From the NCBI GenBank assembly GCA_905181855.1, contig CAJIZE010000003.1, positions 1-64,000 on the forward strand: a stretch of 64,000 nt of DNA. Direction: 5' to 3'. The notes beneath the pieces were generated by a model. The model saw nothing but the letters and a program-made list of their open reading frames with translations. It searched no databases and was not told where the DNA came from. The position numbers were made by a program, and so were the translations under genes. The DNA comes from an uncultured Flavobacteriales bacterium. GTDB taxonomy: Bacteria; Bacteroidota; Bacteroidia; Flavobacteriales_G; Salibacteraceae. Positions 24,851-33,759 of the stretch are shown one piece after another (positions within the stretch are counted from its first letter, which is position 1; every line of letters begins with the position of its first letter).

Positions 24851-26581
24851 TTATAGTAATGACTTGAAGGCTTCATCTTCAGCGAACTGTAAAAATTCAG
24901 CATCTTTATTTGCTTTCTGTTTAAGCGAGCTGTCTTTACTTATCGCAGTTTTCAAATTGTTTATGGTAAGGTCTTTGTTTCCTGCTCTAGCACCTGCAAT
25001 AGCTTTCAAATAATACGACATCGCCATTTCTTTGTCTTCAGATGCATCAAGTATAGCAATTGCGCCATTAGCGTTGCCATTTAATAATGTTGCTAGAGCA
25101 GCATTAAACGTTTTCTCCGAACCCATGTTGGCAACAGCTGAGCTGTACTTACCGCCAATGATATCCAATATACCCAAATTGTAGCTAACCTCTTTACCTG
25201 CTCCTTTAGCTGCGGTGTAAAGCTCTTTTGCTTTCGCAAAATCTCCAGATAATTTATGGCAAATAGCTAAATTGTTAGATGCAATTTTGTTGTTTGCATC
25301 TGCATTAAGGGCCGCTTCAAAATCAGCTTTAGCATCGTTTGCTTTGTTTTGAAGTAACAACACATATCCAGAATTATTATGTCCTCTCCAATCAGACGGG
25401 TAAACTTTTTTAGCCGAAGCGTAAACTGATTGTTTGTCGTCAAGACTTTCTGTCAAAGTAGCTGCGTATAGTATTTCTTCAATTGATAACGAATCAGGAG
25501 CTGATTTAACAAGTCTTTGGATTTCTTCATCTGTTCTTGACATTTCGTCTGCCATAACGCTAATCATCGATCTTCTTAATTCTGGAAGAATTTTGTCAGC
25601 TACTGCAGTATAGGTTGCTGCTAAGTTTTTTATTTCTTTTTCCCTTTGATCAAGGTCCGTGTACATTTTTAAAACTCTTAAAATGAGATCTTTGTCCTCA
25701 ATGTCTGAAGCTACCATTTTAGTTTTGAAACCTTCCCAGTCTTCACCTTTACCTTCTAAGGCATAAAATTCATCTGGATTTTCAATTTCAATTTTAGCTT
25801 TTTTAAGATCACGTGCAAAAGCTTTCTTTGCAGATGCAGCTCGATCGTTTGCTAGATTTTCGTTTTTAGATATTTCACCGTCAGGGGATGCATAGGCAGA
25901 TATTTTAACTCCTTTGAATACAAATTCCTTTTCAGCACCCATTGATAAAAACTCCTTCAATCCTTTGTAATCTTCATCTAATAATTCAGATCCTCTTACT
26001 TGCGAAGAGTTTACTACGTAATTTAATTGAGCTTCAAATTTTCTTGGAGTTACTTTAACAAATTTGTCTGTACCAAGAATTGGTTTTTCGTCAGACATAA
26101 CTAAAGTGGGTGTGATAATGGTTCCGTCACCAACCTTGAAGTTCCCAATATCAACCGATTTAGTTTTAAATCGACCTACAATTTTAACCTCTAAAACAGC
26201 AGACTCCATTGCATCTTTATAAGCAACCTTATCTGTGTAATTGAAACTGCCACCGCTAGCTTGAGTTATTTTTTGTCCTTCTTCAGTAGCTGCTTCGCCA
26301 ACTAATGTTATTGTTTTGAACTCTTTAACTACTTCACCGTTTACACCTTTGGTTTTAAGTAAAGGTGTAACATCAATAATAGCTTTTTTGTGAAAGTATT
26401 CGGCTGGAATTTTCCCGGTAATAGCCATATTAATGCTATCTGCATGTAATTCAAGAGGATCTGGTGCAACAGTATATTTTACGTTTTCTGCATCTGCTGC
26501 CATCTTTTTAAGTGGATTACATGACGCAAGACCTCCTACCAATAGGAAGAATAAAACTTGATTAAATTGATGTTTTTTCAT
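24851..26581 (-). CDS. Lipoprotein with OmpA-like region and TPR repeats
   Basis: The 576-residue protein has a lipoprotein signal (FFLLVGGLASC). Beta-rich domains fill about residues 35-200. A segment resembling an OmpA/MotB-type peptidoglycan-binding fold follows at about 205-290 (LNYVVNSSQVRGSEL, KGVKISAYASPDG, NLANDRAASAKKAF). TPR repeats lie at about 385-540 (GHNNSGYVLLLQNKANDAKA, NNLAICHKLSGDFAKAKELY). The combination suggests an outer-membrane lipoprotein that contacts the cell wall and recruits partners by TPRs, somewhat like PorE-type envelope proteins though in a different domain order. Single gene with promoter candidate and terminator. Function inferred only. Confidence 0.75.
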   Translation of the reverse strand: MKKHQFNQVLFFLLVGGLASCNPLKKMAADAENVKYTVAPDPLELHADSINMAITGKIPAEYFHKKAIIDVTPLLKTKGVNGEVVKEFKTITLVGEAATEEGQKITQASGGSFNYTDKVAYKDAMESAVLEVKIVGRFKTKSVDIGNFKVGDGTIITPTLVMSDEKPILGTDKFVKVTPRKFEAQLNYVVNSSQVRGSELLDEDYKGLKEFLSMGAEKEFVFKGVKISAYASPDGEISKNENLANDRAASAKKAFARDLKKAKIEIENPDEFYALEGKGEDWEGFKTKMVASDIEDKDLILRVLKMYTDLDQREKEIKNLAATYTAVADKILPELRRSMISVMADEMSRTDEEIQRLVKSAPDSLSIEEILYAATLTESLDDKQSVYASAKKVYPSDWRGHNNSGYVLLLQNKANDAKADFEAALNADANNKIASNNLAICHKLSGDFAKAKELYTAAKGAGKEVSYNLGILDIIGGKYSSAVANMGSEKTFNAALATLLNGNANGAIAILDASEDKEMAMSYYLKAIAGARAGNKDLTINNLKTAISKDSSLKQKANKDAEFLQFAEDEAFKSLL

Positions 26582-26621
26582 TATTGTGTTTTTATCGTTA
26601 GCTAGTCGAATTTTATAATTG

Positions 26622-26629
26622 CAAAATTA
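26622..26629 (-). promoter_or_regulatory. Candidate -7 element for the OmpA-like/TPR lipoprotein
   Basis: The minus strand reads TAATTTTG, an exact TAnnTTTG match, 41 bases before the ATG at 26581. No TTG element at standard spacing was found. Confidence 0.4.
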
Positions 26630-26695
26630 CATGCAATACTACTATATGTTTTTAACAATTAAAAGCCTTTGCTGGGATACTTAATTCTTAGAGGA

Positions 26696-27337
26696 TTATA
26701 TTGAAATTCGTGTGATACCAGCCGGATAGTTTCTTTTTATTATTCCAAGTATTTTTATGTAGTCGTTATTAGAATTTACAAAATCTAGATTTTGAACGTC
26801 AATAACCACAACTTTTTGATTCTCGTGTTGCTTGAAATACTGAAAATAGCTTGAATTTATTTTGTTTAAATATTCAGCACTTATGTTTTTTTCATAACTC
26901 CTACCTCTTTTTGATATATTGGAAAGAAGATTTGATGTTGTTTGATGAAGATAAAAAATAATGGTGGGTTTTGGCAGTATAGGCTCTACCATAGTGTATA
27001 GTTTGTTGTATAGGTCAAACTCACTTTCTTTTAGAGTTCTCTGAGCAAAGATTAAACACTTTTGAAACATATAATCTGAAACGGTGTTGGTTGAGAACAA
27101 TTCAGGCGAGCCAAACTCTTTGTTGATATGTGTATAACGTTCTGCTAAAAAGGTTAATTCAACGTGAAGTGCATAATGGTCTTGGTTTTTATAGAAATGT
27201 GGTAAAAAAGGATTGTCGTCGAACCGCTCTAACAAGAGTTTTGCACCATATGAATCAGCAATTTTTTTACTTAAGCTCGTTTTTCCTGAACCTATATTTC
27301 CTTCAATTGTAATAAAAGTATGAGGTAAAGTGCTCAT
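26696..27337 (-). CDS. Deoxynucleoside kinase
   Basis: The 213-residue enzyme belongs to the dNK/dCK/dGK family, which phosphorylates deoxynucleosides for salvage. The P-loop is IEGNIGSGKTSLSKKIA near the N-terminus. The substrate region contains ERFDDNPFLPHFY and DYMFQKCLIFAQRTL, and a lid-like arginine stretch is seen in NISKRGRSYEKNI. The start overlaps the folK stop by four bases (27334-27337), so the pair is translationally coupled, an arrangement common in Bacteroidota. Base specificity cannot be told. Confidence 0.88.
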   Translation of the reverse strand: MSTLPHTFITIEGNIGSGKTSLSKKIADSYGAKLLLERFDDNPFLPHFYKNQDHYALHVELTFLAERYTHINKEFGSPELFSTNTVSDYMFQKCLIFAQRTLKESEFDLYNKLYTMVEPILPKPTIIFYLHQTTSNLLSNISKRGRSYEKNISAEYLNKINSSYFQYFKQHENQKVVVIDVQNLDFVNSNNDYIKILGIIKRNYPAGITRISI

Positions 27338-27798
27338 AATAGTTCGGATATAGTCTTGTTTATAATAGGGTGAACTTTATCCGGACATATTTCTTTTAAA
27401 GATTGAAGTACAAAATCTCGCTCATGAAGAAAAGGATGAGGAATAATTAGTTGGTCAGAATTTAATATTAGTTCATTGTAAAATAAAATGTCAATATCAA
27501 TTATTCTTGGGCCCCAATGAACTTGATTGTCACGTGCTCGGCCTAAATTGGCTTCAATGTTTAAACAAGTTTTAAGGCATTCTGTGGGAGTTAAGTATGT
27601 GTTTACCGTCAAACAGCAATTTATAAAGTTTTCTTGGCTTATATTTCCCCATGGGGCGGTTTCAATTTGTGATGACTTAATTGCAATGTCTCCAATGGTT
27701 GCTGCTATTTCTTTAATAGCGTTTTCGATATTTTCTTTTTTATCGCCAAGGTTTGACCCTAAGCCTAGTGTAACCTCCTGTGATTTTCTGTTTGACAT
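27334..27798 (-). CDS. folK: 2-amino-4-hydroxy-6-hydroxymethyldihydropteridine pyrophosphokinase
   Basis: FolK transfers pyrophosphate from ATP to 6-hydroxymethyl-dihydropterin in folate synthesis. In 154 residues it shows the N-terminal LGLGSNLGDKKENIENAI, the pterin site ETAPWGNISQENFIN, and the ATP/Mg motif WGPRIIDIDILFYNE (two aspartates). The family's IPHPFLHERDFVLQSL follows. The length is typical of a stand-alone enzyme. It is upstream of and overlaps the deoxynucleoside kinase gene, and is divergent from sppA. Confidence 0.95.
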   Translation of the reverse strand: MSNRKSQEVTLGLGSNLGDKKENIENAIKEIAATIGDIAIKSSQIETAPWGNISQENFINCCLTVNTYLTPTECLKTCLNIEANLGRARDNQVHWGPRIIDIDILFYNELILNSDQLIIPHPFLHERDFVLQSLKEICPDKVHPIINKTISELL

Positions 27799-27867
27799 TC
27801 TAATTTTCCTTTTGGCTTGTTAATTAGCCATTCACGTAAATGTGATTTAGGTGGCAAGTTTAAAAAC

Positions 27868-27875
27868 TAATTTTG
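27868..27875 (+). promoter_or_regulatory. Candidate -7 element for sppA
   Basis: TAATTTTG matches TAnnTTTG exactly and lies 18 bases before the ATG at 27894. It overlaps the upstream in-frame TTG (27873), which argues that ATG 27894 is the real start. Confidence 0.45.
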
Positions 27876-27893
27876 GACAATAAATTAAATTTC

Positions 27894-29723
27894 ATGAAAC
27901 AATTTTTCAAATTTACGTTCGCTTCCATAGTAGGATTCTTCGTAGCGGGATTCTTATTAATATTTGTTTTCTTTTCGTTTTTATTCTCTGTGCTCGATGA
28001 AGCAGAAGGATTATTTGGGGAAAAGAATAGCACAAAAATAGAGGAAAACTCAGTACTTCATCTAACCTTATCAACTCCAATCGAGGACTACAAAACAAAT
28101 AATCCGTTTGAAGATTTTAATATTAATACAATGAAGCCTAATAAAAAATTAGGCTTAAAAGGAGTGCTTGATGCTATAACGATAGCTAAGGATGATGATA
28201 ATATCAAAGGTATTTTTCTTGACCTTTCTTATGTCCCAACAAATTTTGCCAATTCAGAAGAGCTTAGAGATAACCTTGTTGAGTTTAAAGAAAGCGGAAA
28301 GTTTATAGTAAGTTATTCTGAGACTTTTAATCAGAAATCTTATTGGATGGCGTCAGTTGCAGATAAAATCTATATCAATCCAGCCGGCGATATGGTTTTT
28401 AAAGGGTTAGCAACAGAATTAATGTTCTTTAAAGGATTGTTAAGTAAGGCTGAAATCGACATGCAAATAATAAGAGGTTCAAACAACAAATTTAAAAGTG
28501 CTGTTGAACCATTTATGTATGACAAAATGAGTGATGCTAATCGTGAACAAATGACATTATTGGTTGGTGGAATTTGGAATAAGATGGTTTCTGAAATAGC
28601 TTCTTCAAGAAACTTGACTGTTGATGAATTAAACAGAATTGCTGATGGATTATTAGCAACCCATCCTGATAAGGCAATTGAACTTGGTTTGATTGACGCA
28701 AAAGGATTTAAAGATGAAGTAATAGCTGATTTGATGGAGAGAGTAGAGGTAGAAGCTGAAGATGATTTAGAGTTTATCTCATTAAAGAAATATGCTAAAA
28801 CGGCTAAGAAAACTAAATCTAGCAAGGATGACGGAGAAGACGATAAAAAGGAAAAACCTTGGATTATTAAAGAAAGAATAGCTGTAATTTACGCCTCAGG
28901 TGAAATTAGAAGTGGAGAAAGTCAACAAGGTATTATGGGGTCTGAAACCATTGCTAAAGCAATTAAAGACGCAAGGCAAGATTCAACAGTGAAAGCTATT
29001 GTTCTTAGAGTAAATTCACCAGGAGGAAGCGCACTAGCTTCAGACGTAATGTGGAGAGAAACTCAATTGGCTAAAGCTGAAAAGCCGCTGATCGTTTCGA
29101 TGGGTGGAGTTGCCGCATCTGGAGGTTATTATATAGCTTGCGGTGCTGATAAAATATACGCTGATGTAGGAACTATAACTGGTTCTATTGGTGTTTTTGG
29201 CGTAATTCCTAACATGAAAAAGATGTTTAACAACAAACTAGGAATCACTTTCGATGGAGTGATGACTAATGAAAACGCAAATGTTGAATCAGTAAGCAAA
29301 GCATTAACAGAGTATCAATATTTACAGATTCAAAAAATGGTTGACAAAATTTATTCCGATTTCACATCGAAGGTTGCTGAAGGAAGAGGTTTAACTCAAG
29401 CGTATGTAGATTCGATAGGTCAAGGTAGAGTTTGGTTAGGTGCCGATGCAAAGAACCTTGGACTCGTTGATGAAATGGGTGGTTTAGAAGACGCAATTGC
29501 ATATGCTGAAGAAAAAGCAGGGTTAGAGAATGCTAAATTGAAAATTTATCCAGAAGCAAAAGACCCTATTAAAGCTTTGTTGGAAGATTTTGATATTGAA
29601 ACCAAAGCTTTTTTAATGGGCGACGAAATGGTTGAAGAAATTCAACTTTACAAGCAAATAAAAAGAGTTAAAGAAATGAGTGGTATTCAAGCCATCATCC
29701 CTTATAGAATTGATTTCTATTAG
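27894..29723 (+). CDS. sppA: Signal peptide peptidase SppA, 67K type
   Basis: SppA degrades cleaved signal peptides in the inner membrane, acting on the periplasmic side. The 609-residue protein has one N-terminal membrane helix (FTFASIVGFFVAGFLLIFVF) and the duplicated peptidase domains of the long form. The Ser-Lys dyad is visible: Lys201 in NKFKSAVEPF in the first half, and Ser409 in GGVAASGGYYIACGADK in the second. NSPGGSALASD and TGSIGVFGVIPN are also present. The linker KTKSSKDDGEDDKKEK between the halves is highly charged. I start at ATG 27894; an earlier TTG lies within the promoter candidate. Confidence 0.95.
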   Translation: MKQFFKFTFASIVGFFVAGFLLIFVFFSFLFSVLDEAEGLFGEKNSTKIEENSVLHLTLSTPIEDYKTNNPFEDFNINTMKPNKKLGLKGVLDAITIAKDDDNIKGIFLDLSYVPTNFANSEELRDNLVEFKESGKFIVSYSETFNQKSYWMASVADKIYINPAGDMVFKGLATELMFFKGLLSKAEIDMQIIRGSNNKFKSAVEPFMYDKMSDANREQMTLLVGGIWNKMVSEIASSRNLTVDELNRIADGLLATHPDKAIELGLIDAKGFKDEVIADLMERVEVEAEDDLEFISLKKYAKTAKKTKSSKDDGEDDKKEKPWIIKERIAVIYASGEIRSGESQQGIMGSETIAKAIKDARQDSTVKAIVLRVNSPGGSALASDVMWRETQLAKAEKPLIVSMGGVAASGGYYIACGADKIYADVGTITGSIGVFGVIPNMKKMFNNKLGITFDGVMTNENANVESVSKALTEYQYLQIQKMVDKIYSDFTSKVAEGRGLTQAYVDSIGQGRVWLGADAKNLGLVDEMGGLEDAIAYAEEKAGLENAKLKIYPEAKDPIKALLEDFDIETKAFLMGDEMVEEIQLYKQIKRVKEMSGIQAIIPYRIDFY

Positions 29724-29752
29724 TATTATTTACAAAACATAAAAGGGTAATC

Positions 29753-29785
29753 AAAGCCTTCTGCAATTGTGGAAGGCTTTTTTTG
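29753..29785 (+). terminator. Terminator of sppA
   Basis: AAAGCCTTC (29753-29761) pairs with GAAGGCTTT (29772-29780), followed by a T run, 30 bases after the sppA stop. Confidence 0.85.
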
Positions 29786-29961
29786 TTTAATATTTTATTA
29801 GAGTTAAGGGAACGCCTTCGAACGAAAAGCTTACAAAGCACGGGCAAAGGAAACCAGACTGAGTTTAAAGAACCACAACTGGCGAGTACACTGAAAATAA
29901 TCTAGTACTTACTATTGAAAAGTTAGAGGCAAAATTAAAATACTGAAAACCAATTTGTTGA
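29786..29961. other. Intergenic stretch with possible gene remnant
   Basis: This 176-base gap between convergent genes is richer in G and C than usual intergenic DNA here, around GGGAACGCCTTCGAACG. On the plus strand it ends in a short frame reading GEYTENNLVLTIEKLEAKLK before TGA, which looks like the helical end of a lost protein. Nothing can be named. Confidence 0.3.
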
Positions 29962-31266
29962 TTACATAAACATTCCAACAATGGTTGCTGAGAGTAATGA
30001 GGCAATTGTTCCTCCAACCAAAGCTTTAAACCCTAACTCTGATAACATTTTTCTTTTCGATGGAGCCAAAGAGCCGATGCCACCAATTTGGATTCCGATA
30101 GAAGCAAAGTTGGCGAACCCGCAAAGAACGTAAGTAGCCATAAAGATTGAGCGTTCTTCAAAAAATGCTCCCGATTGCTTTAAGCTAGCAAGTGACGTAT
30201 ACCCAACAAACTCAGAAGCAATAATTTTTTCTCCTAAGAGTTGACCAACCAAGGTGATGTCAGCTGAATTAACACCTATAATCCACATTAAAGGAGCGAA
30301 AGTATAACCAAGCATAAATTGTAAATTAAGTTCGTTAAAACGCCCATCAGTGCCTGCTGCAATTTGTTCGTTTAAGCCTGTCCAACCACCAATAAGAACA
30401 AACCCGTAGTTTATCATTGCTATAAAGGCAAAAAACACGAGCAACATTGCGCCAACATTTACAGCAAGTTTTAATCCTTCAGTAGTTCCGTTTGATAAAG
30501 CATCAAGAAAATTGGAGCCAACTTGATTCGTTGATATTTCAATATTCGAATCTATTTCCTCTGTTTGAGGAATTAATATTTTCGCTATCACAATGGCGCC
30601 AGGGGCTGCCATAATAGAAGCCGCCAATAAGTGCTTTGCGAATTTTAACCTTTCTACAGGATCATCCCCACCTAAAAAGCTTATGTAAGCTGAAAGAACC
30701 CCGCCAGCAACTGTTGCCATGCCACCAATCATTACCAATAGAATTTCAGATTTATTCATTTTGGGTAAATATTCCTTAATCAATAAAGGAGCTTCTGTTT
30801 GACCAAGAAAAATATTTCCAGCTACTGAAAGGCTTTCTGCACCCGAAATTTTAAGCAACCGGGTGAAAACCCACGCTAAACCGTACACTACTTTTTGAAT
30901 TATCCCTAAATAAAAGAGCACAGAAGTTAAAGCAGAGAAAAATACAATGGTAGGTAGCACTTGGAAAGCGAAAATAAATCCAAAGCTGTCAATCTTCATA
31001 ATATCTCCAAATAGAAAAATGGAGCCTTCTCTAGTGAAATCAAGAATTTTTACAAAAAACTGTCCCAGCCATTCAAAGAGCATTTGAACAAATTCAATTT
31101 TTAAGATTGAAAACCCTAGAACAATCTGAAAGCCTAAACCGAACAAAACAACTTTCCATGGAAACTGTTTGCGGTGAGTACTTAGAAGCCACGCAATGAA
31201 CACCAAAAAGGCTAATCCAATAAAACCTTTGCCAATATTTAAAAGAGAAATAGACGTTAAAACCAT
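29962..31266 (-). CDS. Concentrative nucleoside transporter (CNT/NupC family)
   Basis: CNT proteins import nucleosides with protons or sodium. The 434 residues have eight or more membrane segments. Family signatures visible are QVLPTIVFFSALTSVLFYLG, SVAGNIFLGQTEAPLLIKEY with the conserved GQTEAP of the substrate site, VIGGMATVAGGVLSAYISFL in slightly different wording, and CGFANFASIGIQIGGIGSLA. The gene is the last of a minus-strand run after the bifunctional nuclease gene (29 bases), though the link to Etf genes is probably only positional. Substrate range unknown. Confidence 0.92.
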   Translation of the reverse strand: MVLTSISLLNIGKGFIGLAFLVFIAWLLSTHRKQFPWKVVLFGLGFQIVLGFSILKIEFVQMLFEWLGQFFVKILDFTREGSIFLFGDIMKIDSFGFIFAFQVLPTIVFFSALTSVLFYLGIIQKVVYGLAWVFTRLLKISGAESLSVAGNIFLGQTEAPLLIKEYLPKMNKSEILLVMIGGMATVAGGVLSAYISFLGGDDPVERLKFAKHLLAASIMAAPGAIVIAKILIPQTEEIDSNIEISTNQVGSNFLDALSNGTTEGLKLAVNVGAMLLVFFAFIAMINYGFVLIGGWTGLNEQIAAGTDGRFNELNLQFMLGYTFAPLMWIIGVNSADITLVGQLLGEKIIASEFVGYTSLASLKQSGAFFEERSIFMATYVLCGFANFASIGIQIGGIGSLAPSKRKMLSELGFKALVGGTIASLLSATIVGMFM

Positions 31267-31295
31267 AGTTAATTTTTCACGCCCAAAGTAATGAA

Positions 31296-31907
31296 TTATT
31301 TCCTCTGGTTAAGCTCGTCTCTAATTCTTGTTGCCTTTTCGTAATCTTCATTTTCTATGGCCTCGTTCAACCTATTGTTTAAGTCTTCTTCATTCATCAT
31401 TGAAAACTCATCATATTCAGTGATTTCGTCAATTTCAAGATCCGTGTCCGGAATGTCTATGTTATCGTCAATCTCCAAATTGGGTTCATCTCCAAGCACA
31501 ATTCCCGCATTTGATAGTATAAATTCATAGGTAAAAACAGGGCATTTAAATCTGACAGCAAGAGCAATCGAGTCTGAGGTTCGAGCGTCAATTTCAACCA
31601 AGACTTCAGAGCCTTCTTGCTGGCATATAAGCTTTGCATAGAAAATCCCTTCCACCAAATTATAGATAATAACTTCTGCTACTTTAATCTTGAATGATTT
31701 AGCGAAGGTTTTAAATACATCATGCGTTAAAGGACGACTAGATTTCATGTTTTCAAGCTCAATTGCTATTGCTTGAGCTTCAAAATTTCCAATAATAATT
31801 GGCAGTCTCCTTTTTCCTTTTTCCTCTCCTAGTATAAGCGCGTACGCTCCACTTTGGGTTTGACTATATGAAAGTCCAATAATTTTGAGTTTAATCTTGT
31901 CGGCCAT
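31296..31907 (-). CDS. Bifunctional nuclease-family protein (DUF151) with UVR motif
   Basis: The 203-residue protein starts with a BFN domain (PF02577): LKIIGLSYSQTQSGAYALIL, the central IIIGNFEAQAIAIELE, RPLTHDVFK and VEIDARTSDSIALAVRFKCP. In plants and Thermotoga this domain has RNase and DNase activity. After an acidic linker comes a C-terminal UvrB/UvrC-type motif, LNEAIENEDYEKATRIRDEL, a helical hairpin used for protein contact. This two-part build is standard in Bacteroidota. The gene starts four bases after etfA, so it is part of the etf operon. Confidence 0.9.
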   Translation of the reverse strand: MADKIKLKIIGLSYSQTQSGAYALILGEEKGKRRLPIIIGNFEAQAIAIELENMKSSRPLTHDVFKTFAKSFKIKVAEVIIYNLVEGIFYAKLICQQEGSEVLVEIDARTSDSIALAVRFKCPVFTYEFILSNAGIVLGDEPNLEIDDNIDIPDTDLEIDEITEYDEFSMMNEEDLNNRLNEAIENEDYEKATRIRDELNQRK

Positions 31908-31911
31908 AGGG

Positions 31912-32874
31912 TTAGGCAGCTTTTAATTTTCTGACAGCTTCTACTAATTTTGGTAAAACATCAAAAGCATCTCCTACAATACCATAATCTGCAGCTTTAA
32001 AGAAAGGAGCTTCAGGGTCTTTATTTATAACAACAATTATCTTACTTCCATTAACACCGGCAAGATGTTGAATTGCACCCGAAATTCCAATGGCTATATA
32101 TAAATTAGGTCTAATAGCAACTCCAGTTTGCCCTACGTGCTCGTGATGAGGCCTCCATCCAATATCTGCAACAGGTCTCGAACAGGCTGTAGCAGCACCT
32201 AAAAGTATAGCTAATTCTTCAACATCTCCCCAATTCTCTGGGCCTTTCATTCCTCTGCCCGCTGAAACCACTATTTCAGCTTCAGTTAAGGTAACGCCTT
32301 CTCCACCTTTCAATTTAGTTTCAAGTGTTTTTATTTTCGATCCTGGTAATGTTGCCTTAAATAACTCAATGCTTGCTGAAGCATCCGTAGTAGTAATTTT
32401 AACTGAATTTGGTAAAACTGCAACAACACCAACTGGGGTGTTTATTTGAACATTTGCAAACGCTTTTCCTGAAAATACATTCTTTTTCACAGTTATAGGT
32501 TGATAGCTGGAAGGGTAATCAATTGCTCCTGAAATATAACCTGCTTTTAATGCTGCTGCTGCCATAGGCGCTACTGATTTGCCTGTAAAGTCTAACCCAA
32601 AAACAACTACCTTTGAGCTTTCTTTTTCGCAAGCTTGTTTTACCAACAGGTGCAGGTTTTGGATGTCTCCCGATGCAATAGAAGTATCGTGTAAAACTTT
32701 TAAAGCACCATATTTACCTAAAGCAGATAATGAAGATTCAGTAACATCTCCATAACTAACCGCAATACAACTTGTACCTATATCTGAAGCAACTTTAGCT
32801 CCGTAAACTACCGCCTCAAAAGACGATTTTGTAATTTCTTTGTTTAAACTATCCGTAAAAACTAATACACTCAT
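31912..32874 (-). CDS. etfA: Electron transfer flavoprotein, alpha subunit
   Basis: EtfA pairs with EtfB to move electrons from acyl-CoA dehydrogenases to the quinone pool. The 320 residues show the N-terminal ETF domain and the C-terminal FAD-binding domain: VVSAGRGMKGPENWGDVEEL, ACSRPVADIGWRPHHEHVGQ, GVAIRPNLYIAIGISGAIQH and VINKDPEAPFFKAADYGIVG. The last of these is a near-exact match to the family consensus for FAD contacts. It is one base from etfB and upstream of the nuclease gene. The organism therefore probably oxidises fatty acids or branched amino acids. Confidence 0.96.
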   Translation of the reverse strand: MSVLVFTDSLNKEITKSSFEAVVYGAKVASDIGTSCIAVSYGDVTESSLSALGKYGALKVLHDTSIASGDIQNLHLLVKQACEKESSKVVVFGLDFTGKSVAPMAAAALKAGYISGAIDYPSSYQPITVKKNVFSGKAFANVQINTPVGVVAVLPNSVKITTTDASASIELFKATLPGSKIKTLETKLKGGEGVTLTEAEIVVSAGRGMKGPENWGDVEELAILLGAATACSRPVADIGWRPHHEHVGQTGVAIRPNLYIAIGISGAIQHLAGVNGSKIIVVINKDPEAPFFKAADYGIVGDAFDVLPKLVEAVRKLKAA

Positions 32875-32875
32875 C

Positions 32876-33616
32876 TTAAATTGCTTTAGCCTCGTTTCTT
32901 AATAATTCGATTAATTCTTCTGGGTTGTTAGGGTCAACCAATTTAACATCTCCTTTTGCAGCAGGTAGTTCATAATCCACCACTTCAGTTAAGTTATCAC
33001 AATCAGTCGCGGCAACAACAGTTAAAGGTTTTGTTCTTGCCTGCATAATCCCTCGCATGTTTGGAATGCGCTGCTCCGCCATTCCCTTAGCAGCACTTAA
33101 TACAAAAGGTGTATTAACTTCAACGATTTCAACCCCGCCTTGTACATCTTTTTCGATGATTGCTTTGCTGCCTTCAAATTCTAATTTTGTTGCTAATGAA
33201 ACAAATGGATATTCTGCCAGTGTGGCAATCATTCCACCCATCTGAGAACCATTGTAATCTATAGTTTCTTTACCTGTTAGAACAACATCAAAACCATTTT
33301 CGGTAGCATATTTACTTATTTGAGATGCAACAAAATAGGCATCTGTTGCAGGAGCATCAATTCTTACTGCATTATCAGCACCAATTGCTAAAGCTTTTCT
33401 TATAATCGGATCATTTTCAGCTCCCCCAACTGTAATTGTAGTAACAGTGCCTCCGTTTTTTTCTTTTAATTCGATTGCTCTAACTAAAGCATACCACTCA
33501 TCATAAGGATTCACAATAAACTGAACTCCTGATTCTGCAAATTTAGTGTTGTTATCAGTAAATGTAATTTTGGTAGTGGTATCAGGAGCTTTACTAATAC
33601 AAACTAAATACTTCAT
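32876..33616 (-). CDS. etfB: Electron transfer flavoprotein, beta subunit
   Basis: EtfB holds AMP and shapes the FAD pocket of the ETF dimer. I start at ATG 33616 (MKYLVCISKAPDTTTKI), because the frame's upstream 21 codons lie across a promoter-like TAATTTTG and are not part of the family. The 246 residues match the usual length and show NPYDEWYALVRAIELKEK, KALAIGADNAVRID, GKETIDYNGSQMGGMIA, the ETF-beta signature, and AAKGMAEQRIPNMRGIMQAR. It is the first gene of an etfB-etfA-bfn run. Confidence 0.96.
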   Translation of the reverse strand: MKYLVCISKAPDTTTKITFTDNNTKFAESGVQFIVNPYDEWYALVRAIELKEKNGGTVTTITVGGAENDPIIRKALAIGADNAVRIDAPATDAYFVASQISKYATENGFDVVLTGKETIDYNGSQMGGMIATLAEYPFVSLATKLEFEGSKAIIEKDVQGGVEIVEVNTPFVLSAAKGMAEQRIPNMRGIMQARTKPLTVVAATDCDNLTEVVDYELPAAKGDVKLVDPNNPEELIELLRNEAKAI

Positions 33617-33636
33617 GTGCCTTATTTTTGAAGTTG

Positions 33637-33644
33637 CAAAATTA
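33637..33644 (-). promoter_or_regulatory. Candidate -7 element for the etf operon
   Basis: The minus strand reads TAATTTTG, an exact TAnnTTTG match, 20 bases before the etfB ATG at 33616. Confidence 0.45.
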
Positions 33645-33706
33645 GGTAATAATCTAGTTAAAAAAGGCACGAACATCAACTGGATTTTTATCTTATGTTT
33701 TAATAT

Positions 33707-33736
33707 TTGCTGATATACTTGTGTTCATTAATTTTG
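33707..33736 (+). promoter_or_regulatory. Promoter for pdhB
   Basis: TTG at 33707-33709 and TAATTTTG at 33729-33736 are separated by 19 bases, the standard Bacteroidota -33/-7 arrangement. The pdhB ATG follows 24 bases after the -7 box. This is the best promoter match I found in the window. Confidence 0.6.
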
Positions 33737-33759
33737 CAGGCTATTAATAATTTGAAAAC

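Noticed and set aside
33617-33679. N-terminal extension of EtfB from ATG 33679
   Set aside because: The added 21 residues cover a promoter-like TAATTTTG and do not belong to the family; the usual MKYLVCISK start is at 33616.
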